DNA of 64,000 bases from Paramacrobiotus metropolitanus (Eukaryota; Tardigrada; Eutardigrada; Parachela; Macrobiotidae), in contig NW_026570235.1 of the NCBI RefSeq assembly GCF_019649055.1, positions 1,426,001 to 1,490,000 on the forward strand, read 5' to 3'. The notes below the pieces were generated by a model. The model made no database searches and was not told where the DNA came from. It saw only the letters and a list, made by a program, of their open reading frames with translations. Positions 25,537 through 37,210 of the stretch are shown in pieces. The first letter of the stretch is position 1. Every line of letters begins with the position of its first letter. Both the position numbers and the translations under genes were made by a program.

Positions 25537-26824
25537 CTTCTACATGACTTTAACATTTAACTTTAACATTTAACTTCGCGCCAAGTTGGTGGTTTCCCTT
25601 AAAGCTTCATAAAATTTCTTGTAACCACGTGGTTACAGGAAATTTTATGAAGCTTTAAGGGAAACCACCAACTTGGCGCGACCAGTGTGTATTTCGATGG
25701 TGCAGGTCACGCGAAATAATGGTTGTTGTATAGAGTTTCAGAATCTACAGACAGAATACTCGTATAAGTTGTATACTAGTATACAGTATCTAGTTTCTAT
25801 AATTATTCACTACAGAATGCATCACGGAAAACAATAAACAAATTGAAACTTCGCGGTGCGCTAAGTCAGCATACATGCTGTCTGAGGAAATAAAACAACT
25901 GCTTTAAATTTTTATCCGGTGGAGCTGTTCCCTGAACGGAGCGAGGCCACTTCTAGGGTTGATTGATGCTGATCCGCTGACCAAGATATTCCGTAATCCG
26001 TACGTTTAGCTTTTGCCTCGCCGGTTTCTTGTCGGTTTCTTCTTTCTGTTTCCGTGATTAGCGGAGCAGCTCCCGGGCCGAATGTTCGAACAGTTTCGGA
26101 TCCCAATGGATAAAAATGATAGCCCTGGGCGGTATTCTCACATCTGGTCACCTTATCCTGTTCAGCCTGTACACGGATGTCCGCTGCGCCCGCTCGCGCA
26201 AATGGGTGTTGACATCGTGTCGTCGCGATGTTGTCGCGATAAGGCCATAGTAGCAATATATGGTGTGGAGTACCGAAAATCTAGTTTTATAATAAAACTA
26301 GATAATAATAATAAAAACAAACTAAAAACTAGATAAATAATAAATCTAGTTTTATAATAAATTTATTATAAATTTATTTATTATAAATTTTTTTATTATA
26401 AATTTAAAGCAGTTGTTTTATTTCCTCAGACAGCATGTATGCTGACTTAGCGCACCGCGAAGTTTCAATTTGTTTATTGTTTTCCGTGATGCATTCTGTA
26501 GTGAATAATTATAGAAACTAGATACTGTATACTAGCATACAACTTATACGAGTATTCTGTCTGTAGATTCTGTAACTCTATACAACAACCATTATTTCGC
26601 ATGACCTGCACCATCGAAATACACACTGGTCGCGCCAAGTTGGTGGTTTCCCTTAAAGCTTCATAAAATTTCCTGTAACCACGTGGTTACAAGAAATTTT
26701 ATGAAGCTTTAAGGGAAACCACCAACTTGGCGCGAAGTTAAATGTTAAAGTTAAATGTTAAAGTCATGTAGAAGTTAAATGAATCTTAATTTATTAACCA
26801 GTGCACTGGTTAATAAATTAAGAT
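25487..26824. mobile_element. foldback element: about 425-bp inverted arms with internal palindromes
   Basis: Arm 25487-25911 is repeated in inverted orientation at 26399-26824 with only a few mismatches (for example tatactagta against tatactagca). Each arm carries two palindromes: a roughly 50-58-bp one centred on gtgcac (left copy 25479-25536) and a 104-bp one centred on cacgtg (left copy 25577-25680, one mismatched pair). The 487-bp loop 25912-26398 has a GC-rich half (to about 26256) and an AT-rich half with another palindrome at 26278-26302. No transposase and no clear target-site duplication were seen. This architecture fits a foldback or non-autonomous DNA transposon, or a segmental inverted duplication. 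Confidence 0.85.
25577..25680. repeat. 104-bp near-perfect palindrome centred at 25628/25629
   Basis: Arms run from cgcgccaagttgg to ccaacttggcgcg with one mismatched pair beside the central accacgtggt. The inverted copy in the right arm is at about 26631-26734 and carries the reciprocal order of the mismatch. Confidence 0.95.
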
Positions 26825-26827
26825 AAA

Positions 26828-26856
26828 TCGGATAAATAAAACTTTTATTTATCCGA
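26828..26856. repeat. 29-bp palindrome flanking the foldback element
   Basis: tcggataaataaaa, one spacer base, then its reverse complement. It starts four bases beyond the right arm and has no counterpart at the left end. Confidence 0.9.
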
Positions 26857-27789
26857 CTTCATCGCTATTGGTTTATACCGCTTTATACTTCTAGCCTATG
26901 TGATGGATGCCGAATGTACAACTTAGTATTGGCACTCTAAGTGTATAGTGTATGTATACTGTATAATTGTATATATATCTGTTCCTGCAGACGTCAGCTG
27001 TATTAGGGAATCCCGTCTGGGCATTTCTGGATAGAGAGAGATTCATTTTGTACTACAGTACGCTGTTTAGCTCGTGGATATTTTCATTCAAGCTTCCAAA
27101 ACCCATTCGGAACGAATGGAAGCATCCTGCGAACCCGCCACGCTCTCTATGATCGTATATTAAGTATTTATATTTTCGCAGTTGCTAATAAATATCCAAG
27201 GTCACGCAGTTTTGTTGACATTCTCTAGTGCTGATCGAACAAACTCCAAAGACTACTCTAGAGCAGTGGGCGAAGAGCCTTTAAATTTACTTATTAACTA
27301 TACGTTGCTTCAATATGTTGAAATTTGGCGCGGATATTTCTGTACGTTAACAACAAAAACTAGAAAAAATTATTAATTCCTATATTTTGCCAGACAGACA
27401 ACGACCGGTATCTACTGAAAAGTAAAAACCGCACGGTAATCATAATCCATTACAGTAGCACAGCCATTAATTTAAGGTGTGCCTAACCGTAAGAAAAAGT
27501 CAGTACTTTGTAAATTTGTGAATCAGATCCAAGTTTTTTGTAGCACAAGACTATGAGAACTATATTATTATACCGCGAGCCACGTGGTGTCGTACAAAGA
27601 CCATACGCAAACACACACACACAACTTATAGGGTAATTATGCTTTAAGAGACCACTGTCTCTTTACCGTTAGCTACAAATATCGTACGATTCATCATGGC
27701 TCTGGCTGTACCAAACCGGAAATGAACAATCCAAATCCGGCTCAAATTAGTGAATCGTCAACAGTTGTGCAAGCTCCAGTTCTAACCCG
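26857..27789. other. no firm gene; two open stretches after acceptor-like sites
   Basis: After ttcctgcag at about 26991 a plus-strand frame stays open to 27152 (TSAVLGNPVWAFLDRE). After attttcgcag at about 27180 another stays open to 27376. No matching donors or start were found, so I do not call a gene. A CA-rich patch lies at 27609-27622. Confidence 0.3.
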
Positions 27790-28459
27790 CTACAAAGCGA
27801 CAAGACTAATGGAAAACATTAGTGTCAGGATTTTAAAGTAGTAACAATCTTCAGTAATTATTGCAATAATGCACTGCGTTGTTGTGTCGCTCCTGTGAAA
27901 TATGTAGATGGAGTTAGCCCCTCCCAAACCTCCTGTTAGGTCGGTATTCAGCCCGCCTCTGCTTGCGTAAACCTTCCTTATATAAATATTAAAGCTATAG
28001 GTAATGCTCGTACAGCCGGTACAGGTGATACTGTAGGTGCTGTTACAATAAAGATAAATCTGCAGCACGATCTAGACGAATTACACGCACCGGTCCGGTA
28101 TTGTCCGGTGTGAGAGTTTGATCTGTTTCGTATTAAAAAAAACGCGACGATGACGATGAGTGGAATTATGTGCATGTACTTATTTATGACTAGAGTGCAT
28201 TAACGTTTCGCACTTCCTTAAACTGGCGACGTGCGCTTTCATGCGACCACCTTTGAGAAAACAGCGTTACAGCATTGAAAAGCGAGAGTAGAATCGATCA
28301 ACTACTTTATCGAAAACATGATTCCATGAATTTTCTGCAGTGCATTTTCCTCAGCATCACTTCCGTCTTTGGTTCCAGTACGATTTTGGCGCTTATGGAA
28401 CCCTTGTCATTGTCGAAAGTGTGCCGCGTTGTATATGTCTTGCCGATGCCTGTGAACAT
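27790..28459 (-). CDS. tentative unrecognised gene, possibly secreted or membrane-anchored
   Basis: Two minus-strand coding stretches: 28459-28307 (MFTGIGKTYTTRHTFDND, then EPKTEVMLRKMHC) and a terminal exon 28059-27790 (acceptor gtgctgcag; IYLYCNSTYSITCTGC, ending FKILTLMFSISLVAL). The last exon is Cys-rich, and its hydrophobic C-terminus could be a membrane segment or GPI signal. A middle exon near 28247-28205 (GRMKAHVASLRKCE) would join the first stretch in phase 1, but its exit phase does not fit the last exon. Upstream of 28459 the frame is stopped by TAA, and a competing plus-strand frame (28495-28707) is also protein-like. Treat as an uncertain model divergent from the receptor gene. 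Confidence 0.3.
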
Positions 28460-28767
28460 ATCGCCTGGATAGTGCACCACGATGGAAATCGGTTATGCTA
28501 TCTGCAAGTGTAATTCATTCCGAATCAATTGTTGATTTTTTTATTCCTTCCGGGTTATTTCACTTTGAATCTAAAAAAGGTCTGGAGGAGCGATCTGTAG
28601 CAATGTGTATCAGCGATCGCGAAATGTACTACGTCGCAGATTTTGTTGTTACCGTACGCGTTAAATGCTCAACTCATTGCGCACACGGAAGTTACCGGAT
28701 CAATTGAATAACTTCCGTTGAAAGTGGTTTTTTGCAATTTTGAAAATCAAAAATTCTTATTTTTATT

Positions 28768-31700
28768 ATGCTGAGCATCGGATTTTTTCTAAATAAACCA
28801 GCGATGAGGATTATCCTTTGGACATTGTTTACTACGCTAAGCATCGTCAATGTTGCAACCTCCGGTACGTTATGCACATAAACCTTAATTTTAATGTCGA
28901 AGTAGTAAGAAATACAAATTTTGTATGGGTACGTTCGTAGCTTGGCATATTAGCCTAGCAAGCCACCAGCGCTGTTCCAGCACAATTTTGTGTGAATATT
29001 ATAAATGAGGTTAAAATTATAGATTCACGGCTTAAAACAGCAGTTTTTATATCAGTTTGCTATTAAGCGCAGTTTAGCGAGCCGAGCTACACTAAATATG
29101 GTTTTATTTTAGCAGACAAAGGCAGCAGCTTCTGCAAAAGCAGAAGTATTCAAAGTCGTAGCGCTTTTTACTTAAAAGTAATACATGTTGTAGTGACATT
29201 AGACGTATGTCAAATTACAAGCGCTATTTATTAAATCAACGACGTCCTGTATTGTAGGACAATTAGTTTCCGGTGGTAGTTCAAACTTTTCCTGTCCTAC
29301 AAACTTCTGTCAAAATGGCGGCATATGTTATGGCACTAACGACGACAGCAGCGCGATGCCTGAATACTGTCCCGATGGATCCATTCTTTTTGCGCATGGA
29401 TGCTATAAAGTACATCGTGAAAAAAAGAATTGGTCACAAGCCGCCGACTATTGTGCACGGTCTAACGAATCGCTGGTCACCGCGCATGATATCACCGAAA
29501 GACTGTTTTTGGAAAACTTCGCCCGAGGGCAAGACCTCCCAGGTATGTTTTGTAGAAAACCTAAGCCAAATCCCCCAAAAGGTCAGGTACACAGAAAGAA
29601 AACAGGAAGATCAATACTAACTTCCGGAAATTAATTTTTTGCAGTAATGCAATTATAATTACAGCTCCCGTGTTTGATTTTTACATGGGCTGCTTAATAT
29701 TTTTTGAGCTACAGAAATTTTATTTTTTGAACACTTATAAGTTATAACGACGCTATCGCCATTGATTCGAGACTGCAGCACGTAGCGATGAATTATTTTT
29801 GGTTGGATAATTACAGGACGACCGCATGTCTGGAGTGGTGGCATTGCCAATCAAAGTGCCGTATTTATTTGGGCTGATAGCGGTGAACATGTGAATTTAA
29901 CGATATTTGACATGAAAATGACACGGTATCCCCGCCAAACCTTCACACCGGGGAACATGACGAGAAGGATAAAAAGCAGCCTTCTACCAGCCCGTGACCA
30001 ACGTATATTGTGCTTGGCACTTGACGGAAGCGCCAATTATACATCCTGGATCATGACGTCGTGTACTGAGGCTAATTTCCCATTTATCTGCCGACGAAAA
30101 GCCGAGCGCTGGCCAGGTATGTTATTACTGTCAATTCATGGCGGATTTTCTAACATATAAAGTCGATAATTAACTGACAGGAACTTTTCTTCGGGATCAT
30201 ATTAATTGCCTGTTTCTTAAAATTGCTCGGCGGCAGCAATAAAATGTCAAAGGCACAGCAATAAATCATTAACTCATTGGCGTAAATTGGTTTTTTAAAA
30301 TAGCTGCGAAACGTAAATGGGGGATCATTGGCATCTGACAGCATCTTCCATTCAACAAAAGAAATGAATGGGAAGTCAATTTCCTCAAACGCTCATTCAT
30401 TCCCATTTTCAAGGGTATATAACACCGCCACCGAACCCAACCGTAACGCCAGCCATCAAAAGCCGGCTTTACAGTGGATGCGGTGGTGCTCAAAGTAATT
30501 TAAATTAAAGAAATCTCAACCAGCCCATCCATCCATCGTGCTCCGAGATTTAATGTTGAATTTTAAAGTTTACTATTGAACTTATGACACTGGTTACAGG
30601 GGTTGAATTTTTCATCATTTTAACTAAGAAACACTTTAGAATGGTCAAAACTGAGTTTTGAGTCGATATCGCAGGATCTCCACATTCGCGAACGGTAAAA
30701 GCCAAAATAGGGGTAACCTTAACCGGTTAACCGAATCAGTCAGCAAAGATGCAAAAACATCTTTATTGAAAACGTAACGTCTGTGTTGCCGAAATTAATG
30801 TTCTTGAAAACTGACTCACTAAGCAGTTGGTCCGAAGTGGTCTGCCAAAATAAACATTTGTATCATTTATGTGTCATACGCGGCAGGTAACTACTACAGT
30901 AGTAGTTCGTCCCACGCATTAATGACTATATACATATAACAAGCATTAGTGACTATAGCGAGCTGCTTGCGATAAATTAAATACATCGTTCCATTATTTT
31001 CAAAAAATAACCATCGCAACGGTTTGCTGGTATAAATATAATAAATCTAATACTTACTTAAATAATCATCCCATGCTTTTAAAAAATGAACTTCTTTTTC
31101 TGCATCGGTTGCTATACGGAAACCAACAACGGAATAATTTCAAACGTATGATGCGTATGCCGGCATTTCCTTTACTTGCATATTTTAGTACATAAAATGG
31201 TACATAATAATTAATTAATTCTTCTGTTAAAAACTGCTAAGTATTTTATTGGGGCTGTGATTGTTTGCATTACAGACCTCTTGGGCACTTTCCCCCATCA
31301 ATGCCAATGTGGTCTAGAATTTGAAGGGCTGGAGTGTGAAAAGAAACTCGACACCGGTGGTAAGTTGTGTGTTAGATAAATACGACCCATGTTATTCATC
31401 ATTTTTGGCAGATCAGTTCCTGGTTGATTACGTGTACGTAGGGTGTGAAGCACACGTGCATTATGTGATACAAATATGTCTGCGTAAAATAACATTACAT
31501 TAAAATGATACTGCATTGCAGTGGTGAGCTATGGCTACGGTTTAAAATGTGCTGACGACGTGGCGGCCCTCTCCTGTCCCTCGGAGCCGCAGGATCTGCG
31601 CATTGAGATCGAGTACGCCATGTACGGTGTCATTGTTAATCAGCGTGCGGTGTGTACAGCGCACAGCACCGGCGAAATGGCCGTGTTCGATCCCCAGTGT

Positions 31701-34700
31701 TCCCTGCCGGCCGTTAAATATTTACGAGAAAACTGTCAAGGCCGCAAGGATTGCATTGTCAAAATGTCGGCAGCGGATTTCCGTGTAGATCCCTGCCCGG
31801 CCACACCCAAACAGCTACAGTACCGGTATCGCTGTGTGGACAAAACGCACAGTTGTGGTGCCAATCAGTTTTACGTGAACAATGCCTGCTACGAAGTATA
31901 CAATACGAATAATAAAGCCACGTGGAATGAAGCACGCTCGTACTGTCAGGTGTACGGTGGGCAGTTGCCGGTGGTGACTGCCGCCGAGGCGGAAGGCATA
32001 ATGCGGGAAGCGGTGGTCACGGATCGTACCGGATACGGACAGAAATCACGTTTCAATGGGGAGAAGAGAGTGAATCTGTGGCTGATTTACCGCGAAGCCG
32101 GCGAGTCAGCCGATCAGCTGGGTAACTTGTCAGAGGCGGTAAATAATCAATCTCTGGGGAAATACACCGACCGCTCACGGGATAAGTGTGCGGCTTATAA
32201 TGTCAAGCTGGGCCGCTCGCTGGAGAAAAGCGAGGTGGCGTGGAGTTCTGTCAACTGCAACCGGAAGCTGGGATGGATTTGTAAATTTCCCACATTCTCA
32301 CTGGCGGAAAGCATACCACTTACCGGTGAGAATGTGTCGGTGCATTCGCGCTCCGTGGCGCAAACAAATTATCCAAAATCGGCATTTCCGGGGAATTTTA
32401 TGAGTACCGTGGTTCCACCGTTGAATCTGACGTTTCCCACCATAACGCCTATTCCGCAAATCCCTTGGTTTACCAATGTGTTGACGTTTCCCACCATGCA
32501 TCCGCCCAGTGACCGGATTACCGCGTTCACGGTGGTCAACAATGGTCAGGAAGAGACCGGGTTACAGTTTGCGACCACACCGGCGCCGGTCCCCGACAGC
32601 AGTATGTGTGAATCGCGATTAATTAAAGATCATGTCTGGGGGAAAACCGAGCCGGGGTTCGTTATCCAGCCCTGCAGCGACCCGAAACCTTCCAGTCGAA
32701 TAAGTATATCTTTGATTGAAAACGTCCGACACGTTGTGCAAATGTACGCATCCGATCAGTCGAGCCAATTTGACAAGAACGTCGAAAATTATCCTTACGG
32801 TAAGGAATTCTGTCAGCCATCCTTTCGTAAATTAATAAAAACTCTGGTATCAAGTTATGCGTTAAATGGCGGTAAAAGTCGTATTGTAATTTTTTTTAGT
32901 TTGGTGGCTTTAAAAAACCATAAATAGCAAATAATATTTAAGCTAAAAAGTGCGTAATTGTACTGGTTTTATTTTTACACAATTACATACTAATCTGAAA
33001 TTATTTTCGTATAACACGCTGTGAAAACTGTCCATAAACTGAAACTGTCCACCTTCTTGAAAAGGTTTTTCATTTTGGATGTGCACGAAAAAAGATAACG
33101 AGTCGAAACCGCGATACTATCCAGAAAGCGGTCCTGTTGATGACCTTTGCACGGCAGCAGCTACACCTGCGATTACAGTAACAACATTAATGACGACAAC
33201 CGACGAGCCGGTGGCGGTGCTAAAGGCAACAGCACAGCAGTTTGCCAATTACACATCATCCGGCAGTATGAACGGTTCTGAAATACTCGAAGCGTGTAAT
33301 TTTCTCCAAGGACTCTTATCAGAAAAGCAACGCCAGAGCAAAGCGGCAGCGCGCACTATGGATTTTGATCAAACGTTCGCTACAACGGAGGAATTCGTCA
33401 ACGTCGTCTCACAGAGTGTCAGCAATATGCTGGCAGATAACCATAAACGTGGTTGGATTGAATTAGACGACGGTATAATTCAAAAAGTAGGCATGGTTTA
33501 TCAAGATTTTTATTTACCAGTTTTGCTTGCACAGACCAAAGATCGGACGCTGCGACCAGCCTTATGAAGGCCGCGGAGGATTCCACATTTCTTTTAGCTA
33601 ATATTAGCCCAGAACAAATTCGGAATACATCAAGCTTTCAAAAGCGCTTACAGTATGAAAATATTGGTATGCGACCTTGGCATATTTTGGTGCAATTGCA
33701 TTGTAACAGCCGAACAAACGCAGCATACATACAACCTATAATTACTGTGTGTTAAAAACGGTATTGTCAAACCGAAACAATATAACGTTATGTATGCAAT
33801 TTACAGACATTCAGGTGGTTGTGCTACCAGCCCAAACTATAGATGCTCCGATGACCTTTACCTCTGTTTCCGCGGATCCAAATTCGTCTAACGAGATTTC
33901 CGACCAAAGTGACGCATTGTTCGACGTTATAGAACTTCCTCCGTCGATTAAAAACTTCAGTGACAAACAAGGAAATGTTCGAGTTTCCTTCATACAGTAC
34001 AGTCTGACACTGTCTGCCCTACTCGCTCCACAAAACAATACTCTTAAGTAAGCCGTATTTTTATTTGTTTAAGCTGCGCAGAGAAATACACAGGTCAATT
34101 AACAATTAATCAGCTTTAGATGCACTAGACGGCGTAAATTTGATAGAATAGTTACGCATTTTATTTAAAAATCCTAAAATCGATTAATAACACCAAGAAA
34201 AAAGAAGCGTACGACCGTACATTATAAAACCAGGTAAAATTTACAGAAATGGTAAATTAAATGAAAAAACATTCGCAACTAAGACTTTGAAAGTAACATA
34301 AACCATAGAGAGAATAAACATACGCCGCTTCGCTTTGCTCCGCTCTGTATGAGAGCGGAGCAAAGCGAAGCGGCGTATGTTTATTCTCTCTATGCATAAA
34401 CCTGGCGGTCATAGATTTTAATTTACATCAGAAAATTATTTTATTTTAATAAATGGAAGAGATTGCTCTTCCGGAATGAATCAGATACAATTTTGTTTTT
34501 TTTGTTGCAAAACTTTTTGTCTACGTTTGGTAACGTAGATTAATTTCACCGGTTGTTGCAGTGCGACAAACTCCACAACCGGACAATTAATTGTCAACTC
34601 CAAAGTTTTATCAGCAACTGTGCTGGACAGCAACAATCAACGGCAGTCGGTCAGTCTGGATGAAGAAACCGTAACTCTGACATTTAAAAACACATTTACG

Positions 34701-37210
34701 AATGGTTCCGCTGCAACCTGCGTATTTTGGAATATGCGTGATCCAACCAACTCCTTCTGGGATGTCACCGGATGTTCATTAGTCGACCATTTGTCCAATT
34801 CCACGCACACCGTTTGCCGATGCTCTCATCTGACAAATTTTGCAGGTACGTCACTGTTTAAGCTCCTTGCCCATTCGCCTACATATATTGCAAATACTGA
34901 ATAAATTGCCTAACGAATTATAATTGTTAGTATTAATGGACATTAATGGAGCCTTGGCGACACTTGGAAAAAAGGATCGTCTGGCACTGAACATCATTTC
35001 CTATATTGGATGCATTATCTCCATTGTCTGTCTTATTCTCTGCCTCATTATCTTCACGTTTTTCCGGTATGTTCTGCGTATAAACGTGTTTATAGGAGGT
35101 CGCATGATGTGGAAAGTGCTTACTTCTTGTAACAACACGGACTGCTGTAAATGGATTTTCTCAACAATGATGCGGTTCTTTTCAGGTCATTGTGGTGTGA
35201 TCGTGTGACCATACACCGTAATTTAACGTTCTGCTTACTGATCGCACAGTTTGTTTTTGTTCTGGGCGTGGATCGGGTTCACAATCAGGTACTGCACAAC
35301 TGCAAACAAAAATATTTAACAAAAATCTAGCAATTTTTCACCATTGGAATTTAGTGCAATATACAGTTACTCGTAACCGCGTAAATTAAATTTCAAACAA
35401 ACCATGCGAATATCGACCATGCGACCATGCGTAAATTTGACAGTTGAGACAAACGCACAGCTGACCTTTTATTTCAGATTGGGTGTGCCATCACCGCTGG
35501 GATTTTGCATTACACACTGTTGGCGGCATTTGCGTGGATGTTGTTGGAAGGGCTGCAGCTGTACATGATGCTTGTGCAAGTTTTCGAGGCGGAAGAATCC
35601 CGAAAAGTCTGGTATTATGCGTTCGGTTATGGACTTCCAGGAATTATTGTTTCTGTTGCGGCCGGCATTCGACCGGATCACTATGGAACGGATAAATAGT
35701 AAACGCAGTCTTCGTTTTCTTAAAATTAATTCTTCTGCTTTTTATTTCATGTTTAAATTTTCCATTTTATTAGCGACAATTAATTAGGAAGCGATAACCA
35801 GTTTACGTCCAGCCTGAATTGTTTTTTTTTAAGCTGCTGGTTGCTGCCGAATGACGGGTTCGTGTGGAGTTTTGCCGGTCCTGTGCTGGCAATAGTTTGC
35901 GTGAATACGGTTTTCCTAGTCATTGCGTTGCTTACGGTTTTCCGTGTGCGGAATCCAGTGCGAAAACAGAACAATCTTGAAAAAATGAAGTAAGGAACCA
36001 CAAGTATTCAGATTCGTTGGTTCTAAAAGTGTCTTGATTTAACAAACCTTGTTATGTTTCCAGAGGATGGTTGCGAGGATCGGTCATGTTGCTCTGCTTG
36101 TTGGGAACAACATGGTTATTTGGATTTTTATACATCAGTCACGCTTCAACCTTAGTTTTTGCTTATTTGTTCACTATATGCAACAGTCTCCAGGTAAACG
36201 GACAAATCCTGCAAACTGTCCTAATCCAACTGCTCAGTTAGGCTAGTTAAAAATTGTGTGAACTATCCACTCAAACCAATCTTTTCGCGTAATGAGAACT
36301 ATACTGTCCTGTCACGCATATCAATGGTTATGTTGATGAAACGTATTTTGCGCATTTCTTAAAATATTTGTATGTGCGTTTTTACAGGGGTTTTTCATTT
36401 TCGTTTTTCACTGTGTGATGAACGAGAAGGTTTTTGGCACGGTGCAAAGATATATCCGGCGTTGTTCATGGTGTCCACAATGGTGCAAAGATTGTATCGG
36501 AACACCGAAATCTTCTAAATCATCATCCGGAAAAGAAAGCAGCTCTCAAGTAAGCACAACCGGCATAACGCATCGTTTTGTTGTTTATAAAGTCACTTGT
36601 TTAGCAAGCAAAACAATTAAATTTTTCCGCTGAAGCGCTAATATTTTATTACTTAAGCGCGAAAGTGACGCAGAAAATCTGCTATTCCCTATAAAAGATA
36701 ACTATTAATTTCAAAACCAAGTGTTAATCAATGCAGTAAAACCGTATTACAGAGCTCACGTATGTTAGATGTACTCGTATTTTGTACATCATAGTTGAAT
36801 GGTGAAGGCAGTCTGATTTTAATACTATAAAAACCATTAATTTTTAGTCCCATCAAGGCAGTATGGTTTGGAATTTTTTGAAGCTGCGCCGACTTTCCCA
36901 TGAATCGAGCATCTCATCCCAGTCGGCGATAGCCAAACAGCTATCGACGGAAAGCGATTACCTTAGTAAATCATCTTCCTTTAAAAGCAACAAAAGCCGA
37001 CGGGGCCAGCGTCCACCCATAAACCACCACAACGGTCTGAACAATATTTCCGACATGACCACGGAAATCGCACTGAAGAAACCGGGGCGAGCCCGAACAG
37101 TGAGTGACGATCTGGCTGATGTGGAACGCTCGGTGATAAAAGTCGGTTTTTCTAATCCCGCATTTTCTCACCAGGAATACAACGCCAACTCCGGTGGTAC
37201 TCGCGTTTAA
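28768..37210 (+). CDS. latrophilin-like adhesion GPCR with two C-type lectin domains and a CTLD-split EGF domain
   Basis: Sixteen exons: 28768-28864, 29258-29542, 29817-30116, 31276-31359, 31522-32703, 33065-33472, 33535-33666, 33807-34047, 34562-34845, 34931-35066, 35186-35288, 35478-35698, 35834-35989, 36064-36193, 36388-36549 and 36848-37210. They total 4284 nt (1427 aa) with every phase matching. Domains: signal peptide 1-32; first EGF half 45-56; C-type lectin domain 70-219; second EGF half 237-248; SUEL/RBL lectin 265-360 (DPCPATPK); second C-type lectin 367-509; Pro/Thr linker; HormR from 618 (HVWGKTEPGF); GAIN; GPS with WNM, CRCSHLTNFA and predicted cleavage L1000/T1001; seven helices; Ser-rich tail ending GTRV, a class I PDZ ligand. 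The Stachel start TNFAVLM matches vertebrate latrophilins. EPN, QPD and WND calcium/sugar motifs are absent from both C-type domains. Latrophilins are G-protein-coupled adhesion receptors of synapses and tissue polarity. Confidence 0.9.
34304..34394. repeat. perfect hairpin, 43-bp arms, 5-base loop, in a receptor intron
   Basis: Arms 34304-34346 and 34352-34394 are exact reverse complements around gtatg. It lies in the intron between exons 8 and 9 of the adhesion GPCR, in otherwise AT-rich DNA, and its centre is GC-rich (ccgcttcgctttgctccgct). It could be a hairpin-type MITE; no target duplication is evident. Confidence 0.95.

Noticed and set aside
29273-29634. two overlapping plus-strand frames of 115 and 92 codons
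   Set aside because: They are partial readings of receptor exon 2 running into the following intron; the spliced model replaces them.
35483-35787. alternative plus-strand frames over the receptor 7TM exons
   Set aside because: Off-frame shadows; only the frame with LHYTLLAAFAWMLLEG matches the GPCR family.
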